Virus record (IMG/VR): IMGVR_UViG_3300037258_000352 | Location: 1 to 64,000 of that record | Reading direction: 5' to 3' (one strand) | DNA from: a virus | DNA length: 64,000 bases | Shown here: positions 51,424 to 59,394 of the stretch, piece by piece | Layout: each line of letters opens with the position of its first letter | Numbering within the stretch: position 1 is the first letter of the stretch | Notes under the pieces: generated by a model | Database searches by the model: none | The model's input: only the letters and a program-made list of their open reading frames with translations | Told to the model about the DNA's origin: nothing | Program-made: the position numbers and the translations under genes

Positions 51424-52260
51424 ATGACGGGATCAATCGGGGCCGGGCTACGCCGGCGACAACTCGCGGAGATACTCACCGAGCTCCGCAAGACCAGCGG
51501 TAAAGACCAGGTCGCCGCTGCTGCGGCGTGTGACTGCTCCCGACCTCAGATCAGCAATTTCGAGTCCGGGAGATACGTCCCGAGCCGGTTGGAGCTCCCC
51601 GCCCTGCTGGAGTGCTACGGCGCGCTGGACCGGCTCCCTGAGCTGGAGGAACTCCGGGCCGCGGCGAACGAACCAGGCTGGTACTCGACGTATGGCCTGC
51701 CGGTGTGGTTGCAGTCCTATGTGCGGCTTGAGGACGACGCGATCCAGGTTCGGTGTTTCGCGTCTGGTCTGGTCCCGGGGCTGCTGCAAACCCAGGACTA
51801 CGCCCGGACGGTTCAGCAGGAACACGGGGCCAGCACCCCGGAGGTTCAGCGGCGGCTCGCGGTCCTCGCGGGACGGCAGAAGCGGCTAGGGATAGGGATG
51901 ACCCTGTCCGTGGTGGTGTCGGAGGCGTTGCTGCACCTGACCGTGTGTATGGGTGAGGTGGGGGTGGAACAGCTCGCGAGTCTCGCGGCGACGAGGGTCG
52001 CGGAGGTCCTGGTCCTGCCGTACTCGGCGGCCCTGACGCGGGGGATCGGTCACTGGACGGTCCTCGACTTCCCGATGGGGGTGTCCCCGGTCGCGTATGA
52101 GGAACATGCGATCGGTGGGCACCTAGCGGATGATCGGGGACTGGTAGGGAAGTTGGCCTCGCTGTATCAGGAGCTGCACTCCGCGGCTCTATCAGTGGAG
52201 GACAGTGCAACGAAGATCAGGCAGGTCATGGGTCTAACCAAGGAAGGGACAAGGCGATGA
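51424..52260 (+). CDS. XRE-family regulator with DUF5753 (Scr1 type)
   Basis: 278 aa, ATG. N-terminal HTH (residues ~12-70: RRRQLAEILTELRKTSGKDQ, CSRPQISNFESGR) then the DUF5753 ligand-like domain (VRCFASGLVPGLLQTQDYAR). Such proteins pair with DUF397 partners across Actinobacteria and control development or act like antitoxins. Being at a divergent switch with a palindromic operator, it is the best immunity repressor candidate here. Confidence 0.85.
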   Translation: MTGSIGAGLRRRQLAEILTELRKTSGKDQVAAAAACDCSRPQISNFESGRYVPSRLELPALLECYGALDRLPELEELRAAANEPGWYSTYGLPVWLQSYVRLEDDAIQVRCFASGLVPGLLQTQDYARTVQQEHGASTPEVQRRLAVLAGRQKRLGIGMTLSVVVSEALLHLTVCMGEVGVEQLASLAATRVAEVLVLPYSAALTRGIGHWTVLDFPMGVSPVAYEEHAIGGHLADDRGLVGKLASLYQELHSAALSVEDSATKIRQVMGLTKEGTRR

Positions 52261-52478
52261 AGATCGAAGGCGTCGACGTTGGGCAGGTTGGGGAGTTCGT
52301 GAAGGCGACCGCGAGCGAGTCGGTGGACAAGTGTGTGTCCGTCGCGGTGACGAGCACGGGGCATCGGGTGGTGCGGCATTCCACGCGGGTCGGTGGTGCG
52401 GAGATCCCGTTCGATCGGGATGAGTGGTCCGCGTTCCTCGTCGGGGTCCATGCGGGTGAGTTCGACATCGCCGACTGA
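52257..52478 (+). CDS. DUF397 protein
   Basis: 73 aa, ATGA overlap with the XRE gene. GHRVVRHSTRVGG and EWSAFLVGVHAGEFD are the DUF397 core; the usual N-terminal CVEVA pattern is only loosely kept (KCVSVAV). Partner of the XRE regulator, possibly its co-regulator or toxin. Confidence 0.85.
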   Translation: MKIEGVDVGQVGEFVKATASESVDKCVSVAVTSTGHRVVRHSTRVGGAEIPFDRDEWSAFLVGVHAGEFDIAD

Positions 52479-52543
52479 CCGGTGTGGTGTGGGGCGGTCC
52501 CTTCGCGAGACGCGGGCGAGGGGACCGTCGCCGTTTCCGGGGT

Positions 52544-52648
52544 GTAACGCCGGCTGGGGTGTGGCCGATACAGGGGTGTAAGCGTTGACACCCGCACACC
52601 ACAGGTTTACTCTTGAGAGGTCGGTGCGGACCGACGGGACACGGAGGA
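52544..52648 (+). promoter_or_regulatory. Double early promoter and leader
   Basis: GTAAC (52544), 18 bases, GATACA (52567-52572); TTGACA (52585-52590), 17 bases, TACTCT (52608-52613); hairpin GTCGGTGCGGACCGAC (52620-52635); GACACGGAGGA (52638-52648). Mirrors the minus-strand copy at 44434-44540. Confidence 0.8.
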
Positions 52649-52657
52649 ATCAAGGCG

Positions 52658-53080
52658 ATGGGCAAGTACAACCTCGGCGACATCAGGGTCAGCTACCACG
52701 CCACCGCCTACGCGGTGAACGGCAAAGCCATCAACCATGGTCACTTCTACGCTGACTTCGACTCGATCGAGGCTGCCCGTGAATGGGCTGGCCGGTTGTT
52801 CCGCGACCAGCACACGCGCTACGGACAGTCTCAGGTCGGCTCGGTCCAGATCCACGGCCGGGAGATGACGCTGGGGATCGAGGGTTGGAACGAGACCAGC
52901 GATTTCAGCAAGTCGCACTACGAGACGGTCCTGACCGACCAACCCATCGTGCTGGGCGCTGCTGATCTAGCGCTGCGCTGCTACGACACGACCGTGATGG
53001 ACTACTTCGAGACGGTCCACCCCCGCCGCGTTGACGGCACCTGCCACTGCGGGGACCCAACCCGCAACGTGAGCCTCTGA
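52658..53080 (+). CDS. Hypothetical early protein
   Basis: 140 aa, ATG 9 bases after the extended ribosome binding site. Beta-rich start (DIRVSYHATAYAVNGKAINH), helix EAAREWAGRLFRD, C-terminal CHCGDP. First gene behind the strongest-looking promoter of the + early arm, so probably made early and abundantly. Unknown function. Confidence 0.65.
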   Translation: MGKYNLGDIRVSYHATAYAVNGKAINHGHFYADFDSIEAAREWAGRLFRDQHTRYGQSQVGSVQIHGREMTLGIEGWNETSDFSKSHYETVLTDQPIVLGAADLALRCYDTTVMDYFETVHPRRVDGTCHCGDPTRNVSL

Positions 53081-53171
53081 TCGTTTCCTCTACCCCCGGC
53101 TGGGATGACCTGCACCTGAGCGTCAGGCCGCTAATCCCCCCGGGGGACTCCCCCGACACGGAGGGCAAGCC

Positions 53172-53384
53172 ATGTTCACCATAGGGATCGTGTTGATCCT
53201 CCTGAAACTCGTGGGGGTGCTCTCCTGCTCGTGGACGGTCCTGCTGGTCCTCGTCGCGGTGATGGAGATCGCCCGGTGGGTGTGGGCAGTGATCCAGTTC
53301 GGGACCCTCGTCACCGCTGTTCGGCGGTCGCCGGTCCGGAGGACACGGCGGTCTCGCCCCCGGTCCCGCCAGCGGTTGTTCTGA
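53172..53384 (+). CDS. Small membrane protein with basic tail
   Basis: 70 aa, ATG after GACACGGAGGGCAAGC. Two spans, then an Arg-rich tail (RRSPVRRTRRSRPRSRQR). Confidence 0.6.
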   Translation: MFTIGIVLILLKLVGVLSCSWTVLLVLVAVMEIARWVWAVIQFGTLVTAVRRSPVRRTRRSRPRSRQRLF

Positions 53385-53408
53385 ACACGGGAGAGGAGGA
53401 CGGAGGCC

Positions 53409-53513
53409 ATGACTGACCGTCTGTTGGGTGACGAGTTCTACGCCGAGCTGGACGCGATCGACGCCCTGCTCGATGAGGCTGAGGCGGCGTTACCCATCGA
53501 AGCCGACAAGTAG
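53409..53513 (+). CDS. 34-residue acidic peptide
   Basis: ATG after GGAGGACGGAGGCC. A single acidic amphipathic helix (EFYAELDAIDALLDEAEAAL). Unknown. Confidence 0.55.
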   Translation: MTDRLLGDEFYAELDAIDALLDEAEAALPIEADK

Positions 53514-53550
53514 CGGGATCCGAGCACCACCGACACGGAGGACAGAGCGG

Positions 53551-53618
<68 letters not shown>

Positions 53619-53622
<4 letters not shown>

Positions 53623-54008
53623 ACCGTAAACCGTTCACCACCGACACCACTTTCCTGTTCGTTGACGGCCCCCCTGACGGCCGGAGGTTCCCGATCACCC
53701 TGGCGTGGTCACCGGAAGCACCGTTGGAGGTTTGGTTCCTGTTCCCCCACCCGCACCCGTGGTGGATGGTGTCCCGGGACCTCCTCGCGGGGGGCCTGAC
53801 CACCGACGCTGGTCAGGGGGATGTGAGAGTCAGCCCGCACCGCCCGGCCGGTGTCAATATCGTGCTCCACGGTCGGCAGTTCAGTGTGGCGGTGAGGGTA
53901 TCCCGCCGGATGTTGCGGGTGTTCCTGAACAAGACGTTTCAGCGGATCCCCGCCGGGCAGGAGGTGATCCCGGAGCTAGACCGCGAGTTACAGGAGCTGA
54001 CTGGCTGA
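53619..54008 (+). CDS. SsgA-family (SALP-like) sporulation/cell-division protein
   Basis: 129 aa, ATG after GAGGAGCAAAGCG. PLEVWFLFPHPHPWWMVSRD, LLAGGLTTDAGQGDVRVSPH and LRVFLNKTFQRIPAGQE follow the SsgA-like order: strand, W-x-ARELL-type helix, G-x-GDVR-type turn, C-terminal helix with PxG. SsgA-like proteins control septum placement and spore wall formation in morphologically complex actinomycetes. The phage copy may redirect host division or sporulation. The identification rests on motif order. Confidence 0.75.
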
Positions 54009-54055
54009 CTAGTACGGAGTGACCACCGTAAATCAACGAACACGGAGGAGTCATC

Positions 54056-54247
54056 ATGGCATGGCGGCGTAGGCGCAGGCACAACGAGGGCATCTTCTAC
54101 ATGGACACGAGCCGGTTCCGGCCGTCGTCGTGGGGTGTGCACATCGCGGCGTTGACGTACAACGTCACCCGGCATATCGGGAGTATCCGGTTGCCGTTTG
54201 GGTTCGGGTCGTTGACCTTCGGGTCTGGGCGGCGGGGGCGTCGGTGA
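54056..54247 (+). CDS. Arg-rich small protein, poly-Arg paralogue start
   Basis: 63 aa, ATG after GAACACGGAGGAG. MAWRRRRR start, then a beta-type segment ending LTFGSGRRGRR, faintly like DUF4236-type repeats. Unknown. Confidence 0.55.
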   Translation: MAWRRRRRHNEGIFYMDTSRFRPSSWGVHIAALTYNVTRHIGSIRLPFGFGSLTFGSGRRGRR

Positions 54248-54546
54248 TGCGCACGCTCACGGATCTCGTTCCGTTCCCGTTGGTGACGTCGGGCCGGCAC
54301 GGGTACTGGGGTGCGAGTCCCATGCTCAAAGTCCTGACCTACGCCCTGCGTGGCGCGCTCGAGACCGGGGAACCGACCGGGTCGATCGTGTTGCAGATCG
54401 GTGGGGAACTCCTCAACGAGCGGGCCCCGACACCGGATGAGATGGACTTCAACGAGGACGCGTACTGGGAGCGGCAGCGTGAGCTCCAGCAGGGCGTTGT
54501 GGGAGTCCGAGGTCGAGCCGCACTCGGAGGGTGTGTTCTCCCATGA
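54247..54546 (+). CDS. Hypothetical protein
   Basis: 99 aa, TGATG overlap. Helical core (SPMLKVLTYALRGALETG), acidic C-terminal half. Not recognised. Confidence 0.55.
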   Translation: MRTLTDLVPFPLVTSGRHGYWGASPMLKVLTYALRGALETGEPTGSIVLQIGGELLNERAPTPDEMDFNEDAYWERQRELQQGVVGVRGRAALGGCVLP

Positions 54547-55505
54547 GTGAGTTCCTGCCGTCGGACTACCTGACCCACGACACCCCCGCCGGACCGAGGT
54601 TCGCTTACCCGCGACCGCAGTTAGAGGACTACCCCTCTCATTGGCAAGACAAGCCAGCGGTGACGTGGGCGACCCCAGACGAGTCGTGGGTCACGATCGT
54701 TGAGGTCGGGTCGTGGCTTGTCGCGGACACCCCGGTTCGGGTGGTCACCGCGTCGTGGCTGCCGCCGACCCGACCGGGCCCATGGCGGAAGACAACGGAC
54801 CCACCGCTGGATCCGTACGCCCGGCCAGCGTGGGACGCGGCACCAGAGGTGCCTCCTGCGGAGGAGGTGGAGCATCACGACACCCACTTGGTGGAGACCT
54901 GTCTGCGGTGTGAACTCTTCCGGGTTCTGCACGACCGGCCCAGGGTTCAGTCACCACCAGAGACCCGGACCGTGGATTTCACGTCATGGGTCCCGCTGCC
55001 TGGTGCACCGGACCCCGACCCGGACAAGCAGTGGGTCCTCAACGATTCGAGCGCGGTCGCGGTCTACGGCGCGCACACCGCGCACCTGTGGCCCGGGTAC
55101 CTCCCCGGGTTCCGGGACCGGGTGTACGAGCTGCTGCAGGCCGACCCGCGGGTTCAGTACGTGTTCGACGCGAAGAACCACCGTGACCAGACACCCGGGT
55201 CGCTACAAACAACCGTGCCGATTAGGTGGGACACCCCGAAGACATCGATCCGGTCGAGGACCGGTGCCCGGGGTCAGAAGCTGCGGGGTCGGGAGGAGAT
55301 CCCGCAGCCGATCGCGCACTCCGCCCGGACAACGCTCGTGGTTCCCACCGGGGTATCCGGCGCGACCAAGGCGGAAGCGTTGGCCCGGTGGGACTCCGAG
55401 ATCGCCCGTTACGTGGGGCTGCTGGTCCCAGTCGATGTGGTCACCTGCAACCGGTGTGACGGGCACGGTCACCTGCTGGCCCGCGACGTCGAGGAGGAGA
55501 CATGA
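54543..55505 (+). CDS. Hypothetical 320-residue protein with zinc knuckle
   Basis: ATG overlapping the upstream stop. Cys pairs CLRC (~120) and CNRC (~308) could bind zinc; the middle is Pro-rich with a helix (GFRDRVYELLQADPRVQYVF). No known family. Translationally coupled within a ten-gene run. Confidence 0.6.
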   Translation: MSEFLPSDYLTHDTPAGPRFAYPRPQLEDYPSHWQDKPAVTWATPDESWVTIVEVGSWLVADTPVRVVTASWLPPTRPGPWRKTTDPPLDPYARPAWDAAPEVPPAEEVEHHDTHLVETCLRCELFRVLHDRPRVQSPPETRTVDFTSWVPLPGAPDPDPDKQWVLNDSSAVAVYGAHTAHLWPGYLPGFRDRVYELLQADPRVQYVFDAKNHRDQTPGSLQTTVPIRWDTPKTSIRSRTGARGQKLRGREEIPQPIAHSARTTLVVPTGVSGATKAEALARWDSEIARYVGLLVPVDVVTCNRCDGHGHLLARDVEEET

Positions 55506-55690
55506 CGGCGACCACCGTGGTCGTGTTGCCGTTGCTGTGCGGGACCGGTCTGGTCCTAGCCCTGGTCGGGCTCGCGCTCGTCGTGCAGCTACGCCGACTA
55601 CCCGAGGACGGGACGTCGTGGTTCGTGGTGGGTGTGGGGATCGTGGTGTTCCTCGCGATCCTGGGCTTGATGACCGCAGGAGGGGCGTGA
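55502..55690 (+). CDS. Two-span membrane protein
   Basis: 62 aa, ATGA overlap. Spans TTVVVLPLLCGTGLVLALVG and WFVVGVGIVVFLAILGLM. Confidence 0.55.
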   Translation: MTATTVVVLPLLCGTGLVLALVGLALVVQLRRLPEDGTSWFVVGVGIVVFLAILGLMTAGGA

Positions 55691-55914
55691 TGGCCGTCCC
55701 TCCCGATTGGACCTGCCTGCTCTCCGCGTTGAAACTCATCAGCCGGGGTGGCTACAACGACATCTCCCCGTTCCATTGCGAGACCGACGTGTTGACGGTC
55801 ATGGCCGACCCCGAGATGTTCACCAGCACCGAGCTAGATCAGCTCGCCGAGTGGGGTTTCGATGCCGGGCCGGATGCTGGCACGTTCACCTCTCGCCGTT
55901 TCGGGAGCGCGTGA
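55690..55914 (+). CDS. Hypothetical small protein
   Basis: 74 aa, TGATG overlaps at both ends. Acidic, helical (TSTELDQLAEWGFDAGPD). Confidence 0.5.
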   Translation: MAVPPDWTCLLSALKLISRGGYNDISPFHCETDVLTVMADPEMFTSTELDQLAEWGFDAGPDAGTFTSRRFGSA

Positions 55915-56261
55915 TGAGCCGGTTCGATTACAACGTCGCCCGGACCCTACGGATCGCGGACACCCCATTCGGCGGGCTGGTCATGGCCGCGATCCTCAAG
56001 TCCGACCCGCACAACCGGGCGCTGCTCCGCGCGGTGTTCCCCGACGTGTGGGACGAGCTCAACGCCCGGGAGAACGCTCCCGGTGGGCACCTGGACAGTG
56101 ATGACGTCCCGGTCCGGTTGGTCGTGACCGAGGTGGGTCCGGGCGAACCCCTGTTGCGGCCGGTGTGCCCGCGCTGCGAGCGACCGTGGACCGAGCCAGC
56201 GTGTGGGGTCATCCACCAGATCATCGGCGCGGACGGGCGCCTCCACATCTACCCGCTATGA
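55914..56261 (+). CDS. Hypothetical protein
   Basis: 115 aa. N-terminal helices, then CPRCERPWTEPAC, a zinc-ribbon-like half. Unknown. Confidence 0.55.
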   Translation: MSRFDYNVARTLRIADTPFGGLVMAAILKSDPHNRALLRAVFPDVWDELNARENAPGGHLDSDDVPVRLVVTEVGPGEPLLRPVCPRCERPWTEPACGVIHQIIGADGRLHIYPL

Positions 56262-56277
56262 CGACGCCTTCCGGGCC

Positions 56278-56568
56278 GTGAAGGGTCGTCGGCTCAACGT
56301 TCATCACACGTTCGTCCTCGTCGGAGGAGAGAGGTGGTACGCCGTGATCGACGGTGAGATCGTCAGTGTCCGGCCGGTGGAGCTCGCGGAGTCCCGGGGT
56401 ACCGGTACGTGTGTGCATTGCCAGGGGGAGTGCCGGTCCTATTGCAAGTCGTGTCGTAAGCCGGTGTGCTCGGGTGACTTCGACGTTCACCGGGGGGATC
56501 ACGACCCGGAGGACCGGACCGCGACGTGGACCCGAACCGCCTCCCTAGCCAACATTGACGGTATGTAG
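56278..56568 (+). CDS. B-box-like zinc finger protein
   Basis: 96 aa from GTG 56278. CVHCQGECRSYCKSC and CSGDFDVHRGDHD resemble a treble or B-box zinc site. The promoter of the next gene lies in its last codons. Confidence 0.5.
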   Translation: MKGRRLNVHHTFVLVGGERWYAVIDGEIVSVRPVELAESRGTGTCVHCQGECRSYCKSCRKPVCSGDFDVHRGDHDPEDRTATWTRTASLANIDGM

Positions 56569-56618
56569 GTTGAAGTGTAGCCTTGAGGGAGTCGGTGCGG
56601 ACCGGCAGACACGGAGGG
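56555..56618 (+). promoter_or_regulatory. Sigma70-like promoter, hairpin and extended ribosome binding site
   Basis: TTGACG (56555-56560), 17 bases, TAGCCT (56578-56583), hairpin GTCGGTGCGGACCGGC (56591-56606), GACACGGAGGG (56608-56618). Almost the same leader as at 52608. Confidence 0.75.
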
Positions 56619-56631
56619 ACCAAAGATCACG

Positions 56632-56772
56632 ATGGACAGGAAAGAGATCAGCCGGGCGCTGGCCAAGGCGATCGCCTACAAGAACTGCGGCAAAGAAGAC
56701 GAAGCCCGAGAGTGGGCCCGGAAGCTGATCGAACTCCTAGAGCTCGCTGAAATCCTGACCAAGGAAAGCTGA
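56632..56772 (+). CDS. 46-residue helical protein
   Basis: ATG downstream of the leader. Charged helix (ISRALAKAIAYKNCGKEDEA, then REWARKLIELLELAEIL). Strong promoter suggests abundant early product; function unknown. Confidence 0.6.
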   Translation: MDRKEISRALAKAIAYKNCGKEDEAREWARKLIELLELAEILTKES

Positions 56773-56813
56773 GCGCGGGTCTGACGGGGACCTGGGACAC
56801 GGAGGACACGATC

Positions 56814-57356
56814 ATGTTCCGCACCAAGAAAAGCATGCAGCAGGAGTGGGACGCATGCATCATCAGCTACGGTCGTGAATGCAACGACCAGCTCAACACT
56901 GCGCGGAGAATCGCGCGCTGGTCAGCGCGGATCCCTTGGTGGGAACTGCGGCTCCCCCTGAACCGGTGGGAGACCACCTGCCGAGCAGCAGCTGCTGACG
57001 CCACCGTTGAAGCTGACCGAATGGTCCTCGACCCAGACAACCCCCGCAACGGCGGTGACGGTGGCGATGAGTGGAAACCCGGCCCTGGGTTCTGGGAGGT
57101 GTTCACCGTTCGGGAGGTCGCGTCGACGCTGCTGTGGCTCGCGTACTCCCTGCTCGTCGGGATCGCTGTCATGGCCGGGGTCCTGATCCTCATCATCGGC
57201 CGCAACCGCGGGGTGTCCGACTCCCCCATGGACGTCCTCTACACGCTGGCCGCGATCGCGGCGGGGGTTTGGTCGGTGCTGGTGTTCCAGTGGGCCTGCC
57301 ACGCCCTTGCGGCCGGTGCTGGTCTCGCTCTGCGGTACGTGTGGGGTCCGCGATGA
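56814..57356 (+). CDS. Two- to three-span membrane protein
   Basis: 180 aa, ATG after GACACGGAGGACACG. Soluble N-terminal 95 residues; spans around 105-130 and 145-175. Unknown. Confidence 0.6.
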   Translation: MFRTKKSMQQEWDACIISYGRECNDQLNTARRIARWSARIPWWELRLPLNRWETTCRAAAADATVEADRMVLDPDNPRNGGDGGDEWKPGPGFWEVFTVREVASTLLWLAYSLLVGIAVMAGVLILIIGRNRGVSDSPMDVLYTLAAIAAGVWSVLVFQWACHALAAGAGLALRYVWGPR

Positions 57357-57610
57357 AACCGACACCCGACGTTGAGATCACCGGGACCGCGACCCGGATG
57401 AACGTCGAACCCGACCCGGTGACCGGGGGGATCGTCCTGGTCACCTACGCGGAAATGGACGACGGTCGAGTCGGTCGGGTGTGGCTGAGGATCCCCGCGG
57501 ACGCGCTCGCCTACTTCACGGACCGGCTCCCGCCGGCCCCGTCGGACCCGACGGTCGACCCGCCCTCGCCGGCCCACTGCACGGGCCGGCGTGTTGTTGG
57601 GCGGTGGTGA
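57353..57610 (+). CDS. Hypothetical small protein
   Basis: 85 aa, ATGA overlap. Beta-rich (VEITGTATRMNVEPDPVTGG), basic end. Confidence 0.5.
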   Translation: MKPTPDVEITGTATRMNVEPDPVTGGIVLVTYAEMDDGRVGRVWLRIPADALAYFTDRLPPAPSDPTVDPPSPAHCTGRRVVGRW

Positions 57611-57614
57611 CCAG

Positions 57615-57800
57615 GTGAGCGACCTCCGTCGGTTCCATCTGGACCCGGGCCGCATGCCGATCTGGCTGATGCTGGCTATCGTCGCGCTGTTCACGGTGGC
57701 TTCCGCGTTCCCGGCCATCGACACCGAGTGCGCATTAGTGGCCCTCGGGCTCACGGTGGGGACGTTCACCGTCCGGGTCATCATCAGGAGACCCCGGTGA
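57615..57800 (+). CDS. Small membrane protein
   Basis: 61 aa from GTG 57615 (57591 possible). Two spans (MPIWLMLAIVALFTVASAF, ALVALGLTVGTFTVRV). Confidence 0.5.
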   Translation: MSDLRRFHLDPGRMPIWLMLAIVALFTVASAFPAIDTECALVALGLTVGTFTVRVIIRRPR

Positions 57801-57964
57801 AAACGTGGCCGTGGCCAGTGTGGGTCGTCGTGCTGGTCGCGGGCCTGATCCTGACTGGGGTCGTGTTCCCCTATATCGGGGACTCGGTCACCGCCCGCGC
57901 TGCCGCGTTCCTCGGTGGGGTCTTCATCGGGTGGTCGGCGAACATCGCTGCGCGGAGGTTCTAA
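57797..57964 (+). CDS. Small membrane protein
   Basis: 55 aa, GTGA overlap. Two spans (WVVVLVAGLILTGVVFPYI, AAFLGGVFIGWSANIAA). Confidence 0.5.
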   Translation: MKTWPWPVWVVVLVAGLILTGVVFPYIGDSVTARAAAFLGGVFIGWSANIAARRF

Positions 57965-58743
57965 TGGCTCGCCGTCGCCGGTTCCGGTGCGGGACGGTGT
58001 ACTGCCTGCGGGTGATGCGCCGGTCCCGCTGGACTGGGCGACTGCGGTTGTCCCGTGGGTACATCGGTCAAACCAGGTACCGGGACTACCGCAAGAGAGT
58101 AGATCAACATCTTTACGGGGCTTGGTTCAATAATGAGTGGACCCCCCCGAAGTACTGGGCCCATGAGGTCGTTGACTACTACCCCCTGTGGCAGTCCGAC
58201 CGGTGGTGCGACTGGGGCCTCGACACCCGGGAGTTCCTGTGCATCCGGGTGTTGTTCCCACTGCACAACATCATTTGGAATCTTGGCAACCCGCGGCGGA
58301 TCATCCCCCCACCCATCGACCAGCGGTTGTACCCCACCCCGGATCAGATCACTGCCGTAGAGCGGTACCCCGGGAAACCTCGCCGCCCCGTGATCCCCGC
58401 ATGGCCCGCTGACATGCAACACGCATCCCGGGTCGCTGACCACTATCAGGCACCCACCACCCCGCGGGTGTTCAGTGGGTCGTTCCTGGTCAAGTGGGTT
58501 GTGTTGGCTGCGGTCCTGCTGATGTTCATCCCTGGATTGCCCGGGTGGGATGTGACCGCGGGGACCGTGGGGTGGGTAGCCAACGGAGTGGGGTGGGGTG
58601 TCACCCACGGGCGGGAGCTGGGTGGGTTACTGGCCCTCGGTGTGGTGGCGTGGCTGCTGTCCCGTCACCAACTCCGCCGGCGGGGGACCACCCGCACACG
58701 GACTCGGCGCCCGGCGCGTCGTCGTAAGACACCACTGTTCTGA
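57964..58743 (+). CDS. GIY-YIG-like nuclease with C-terminal membrane spans
   Basis: 259 aa, TAATG overlap. Residues ~12-110: TVYCLRVMRR, RGYIGQTRYRDYRKRVDQHL and later EFLCIRVLFPLHNIIWNLGN reproduce the GIY-YIG order (a CLR/GYIGQT variant of the name motif, a conserved Arg/His helix, a Glu, and the terminal Asn). Residues ~170-235 hold two spans, then an Arg-rich tail. A membrane-tethered nuclease is unusual; exclusion of incoming DNA is a possible role. Catalytic competence is unproven. Confidence 0.6.
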   Translation: MARRRRFRCGTVYCLRVMRRSRWTGRLRLSRGYIGQTRYRDYRKRVDQHLYGAWFNNEWTPPKYWAHEVVDYYPLWQSDRWCDWGLDTREFLCIRVLFPLHNIIWNLGNPRRIIPPPIDQRLYPTPDQITAVERYPGKPRRPVIPAWPADMQHASRVADHYQAPTTPRVFSGSFLVKWVVLAAVLLMFIPGLPGWDVTAGTVGWVANGVGWGVTHGRELGGLLALGVVAWLLSRHQLRRRGTTRTRTRRPARRRKTPLF

Positions 58744-58768
58744 TCACAGAGAAAAGGGAGGACACGTC

Positions 58769-58942
58769 ATGGTTTGGCCGCTGACCCCATGGGGTGCAGG
58801 ACGATCACCGGACCGCCCTGCAGAGCCCACGCTCACCGAGTACGACGCCGCAAAGAACTCACCAGGAGTCACCTACGGTCGGGTTCGGGGCAACATTTTC
58901 ACCGGGTACTGGTTGGAGCCGTCCGGACCGACCGGCGATTGA
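58769..58942 (+). CDS. Hypothetical small protein
   Basis: 57 aa, ATG after AAAAGGGAGGACACGTC. No motif. Confidence 0.5.
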   Translation: MVWPLTPWGAGRSPDRPAEPTLTEYDAAKNSPGVTYGRVRGNIFTGYWLEPSGPTGD

Positions 58943-58984
58943 AATCGCCAGCAAGCAGCGACTGATTCAGACACGGAGGAAGAG

Positions 58985-59152
58985 ATGACACCGCTCGTAG
59001 TTCCCCCCGAAACCTGGGTGCGTATCCCCGGGTCCAACTTCGAGGTGTGGCACCGGCAGTACCGGAACGTGGTCATCACCGACCACTACAAAGGAGCCCA
59101 CGGTCTCGGTCTTCGGATCGTTCCCACGACAGGAGAACCAACCGATGCCTAG
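58985..59152 (+). CDS. Hypothetical small protein
   Basis: 55 aa, ATG after GACACGGAGGAAGAG. Short beta-rich protein (ETWVRIPGSNFEVWHRQY). Confidence 0.55.
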   Translation: MTPLVVPPETWVRIPGSNFEVWHRQYRNVVITDHYKGAHGLGLRIVPTTGEPTDA

Positions 59153-59261
59153 GAACCCGAGCCCTGACGAGGTCCACAACCAAATCCAGGAACTGGAAGG
59201 CCGGACGATGGAAGACCTCCGGGACAACTGGACACTGCAACCCGTCAACGACGAGGACTGA
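59145..59261 (+). CDS. 38-residue acidic peptide
   Basis: ATG after GACAGGAGAACCAACCG, overlapping the upstream gene by 8 bases. Acidic helix (SPDEVHNQIQELEGRTMEDL). Confidence 0.5.
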   Translation: MPRNPSPDEVHNQIQELEGRTMEDLRDNWTLQPVNDED

Positions 59262-59265
59262 CCCG

Positions 59266-59394
59266 ATGCCGGGCGGGAGAAGCGACGATGACGTCCACCC
59301 CGAACGGGAAGAAGGCAACGGGAAAACCGACAGAGGACCCGACCCCGACACCCAGGACGACCGGAAAACCAGCGACAACGGGAAAGGGAAGTGA
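59266..59394 (+). CDS. 42-residue disordered peptide
   Basis: ATG five bases after the previous stop. Asp/Lys/Gly/Asn-rich, no structure expected. An alternative overlapping frame is also open, so weakly supported. Confidence 0.35.
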   Translation: MPGGRSDDDVHPEREEGNGKTDRGPDPDTQDDRKTSDNGKGK

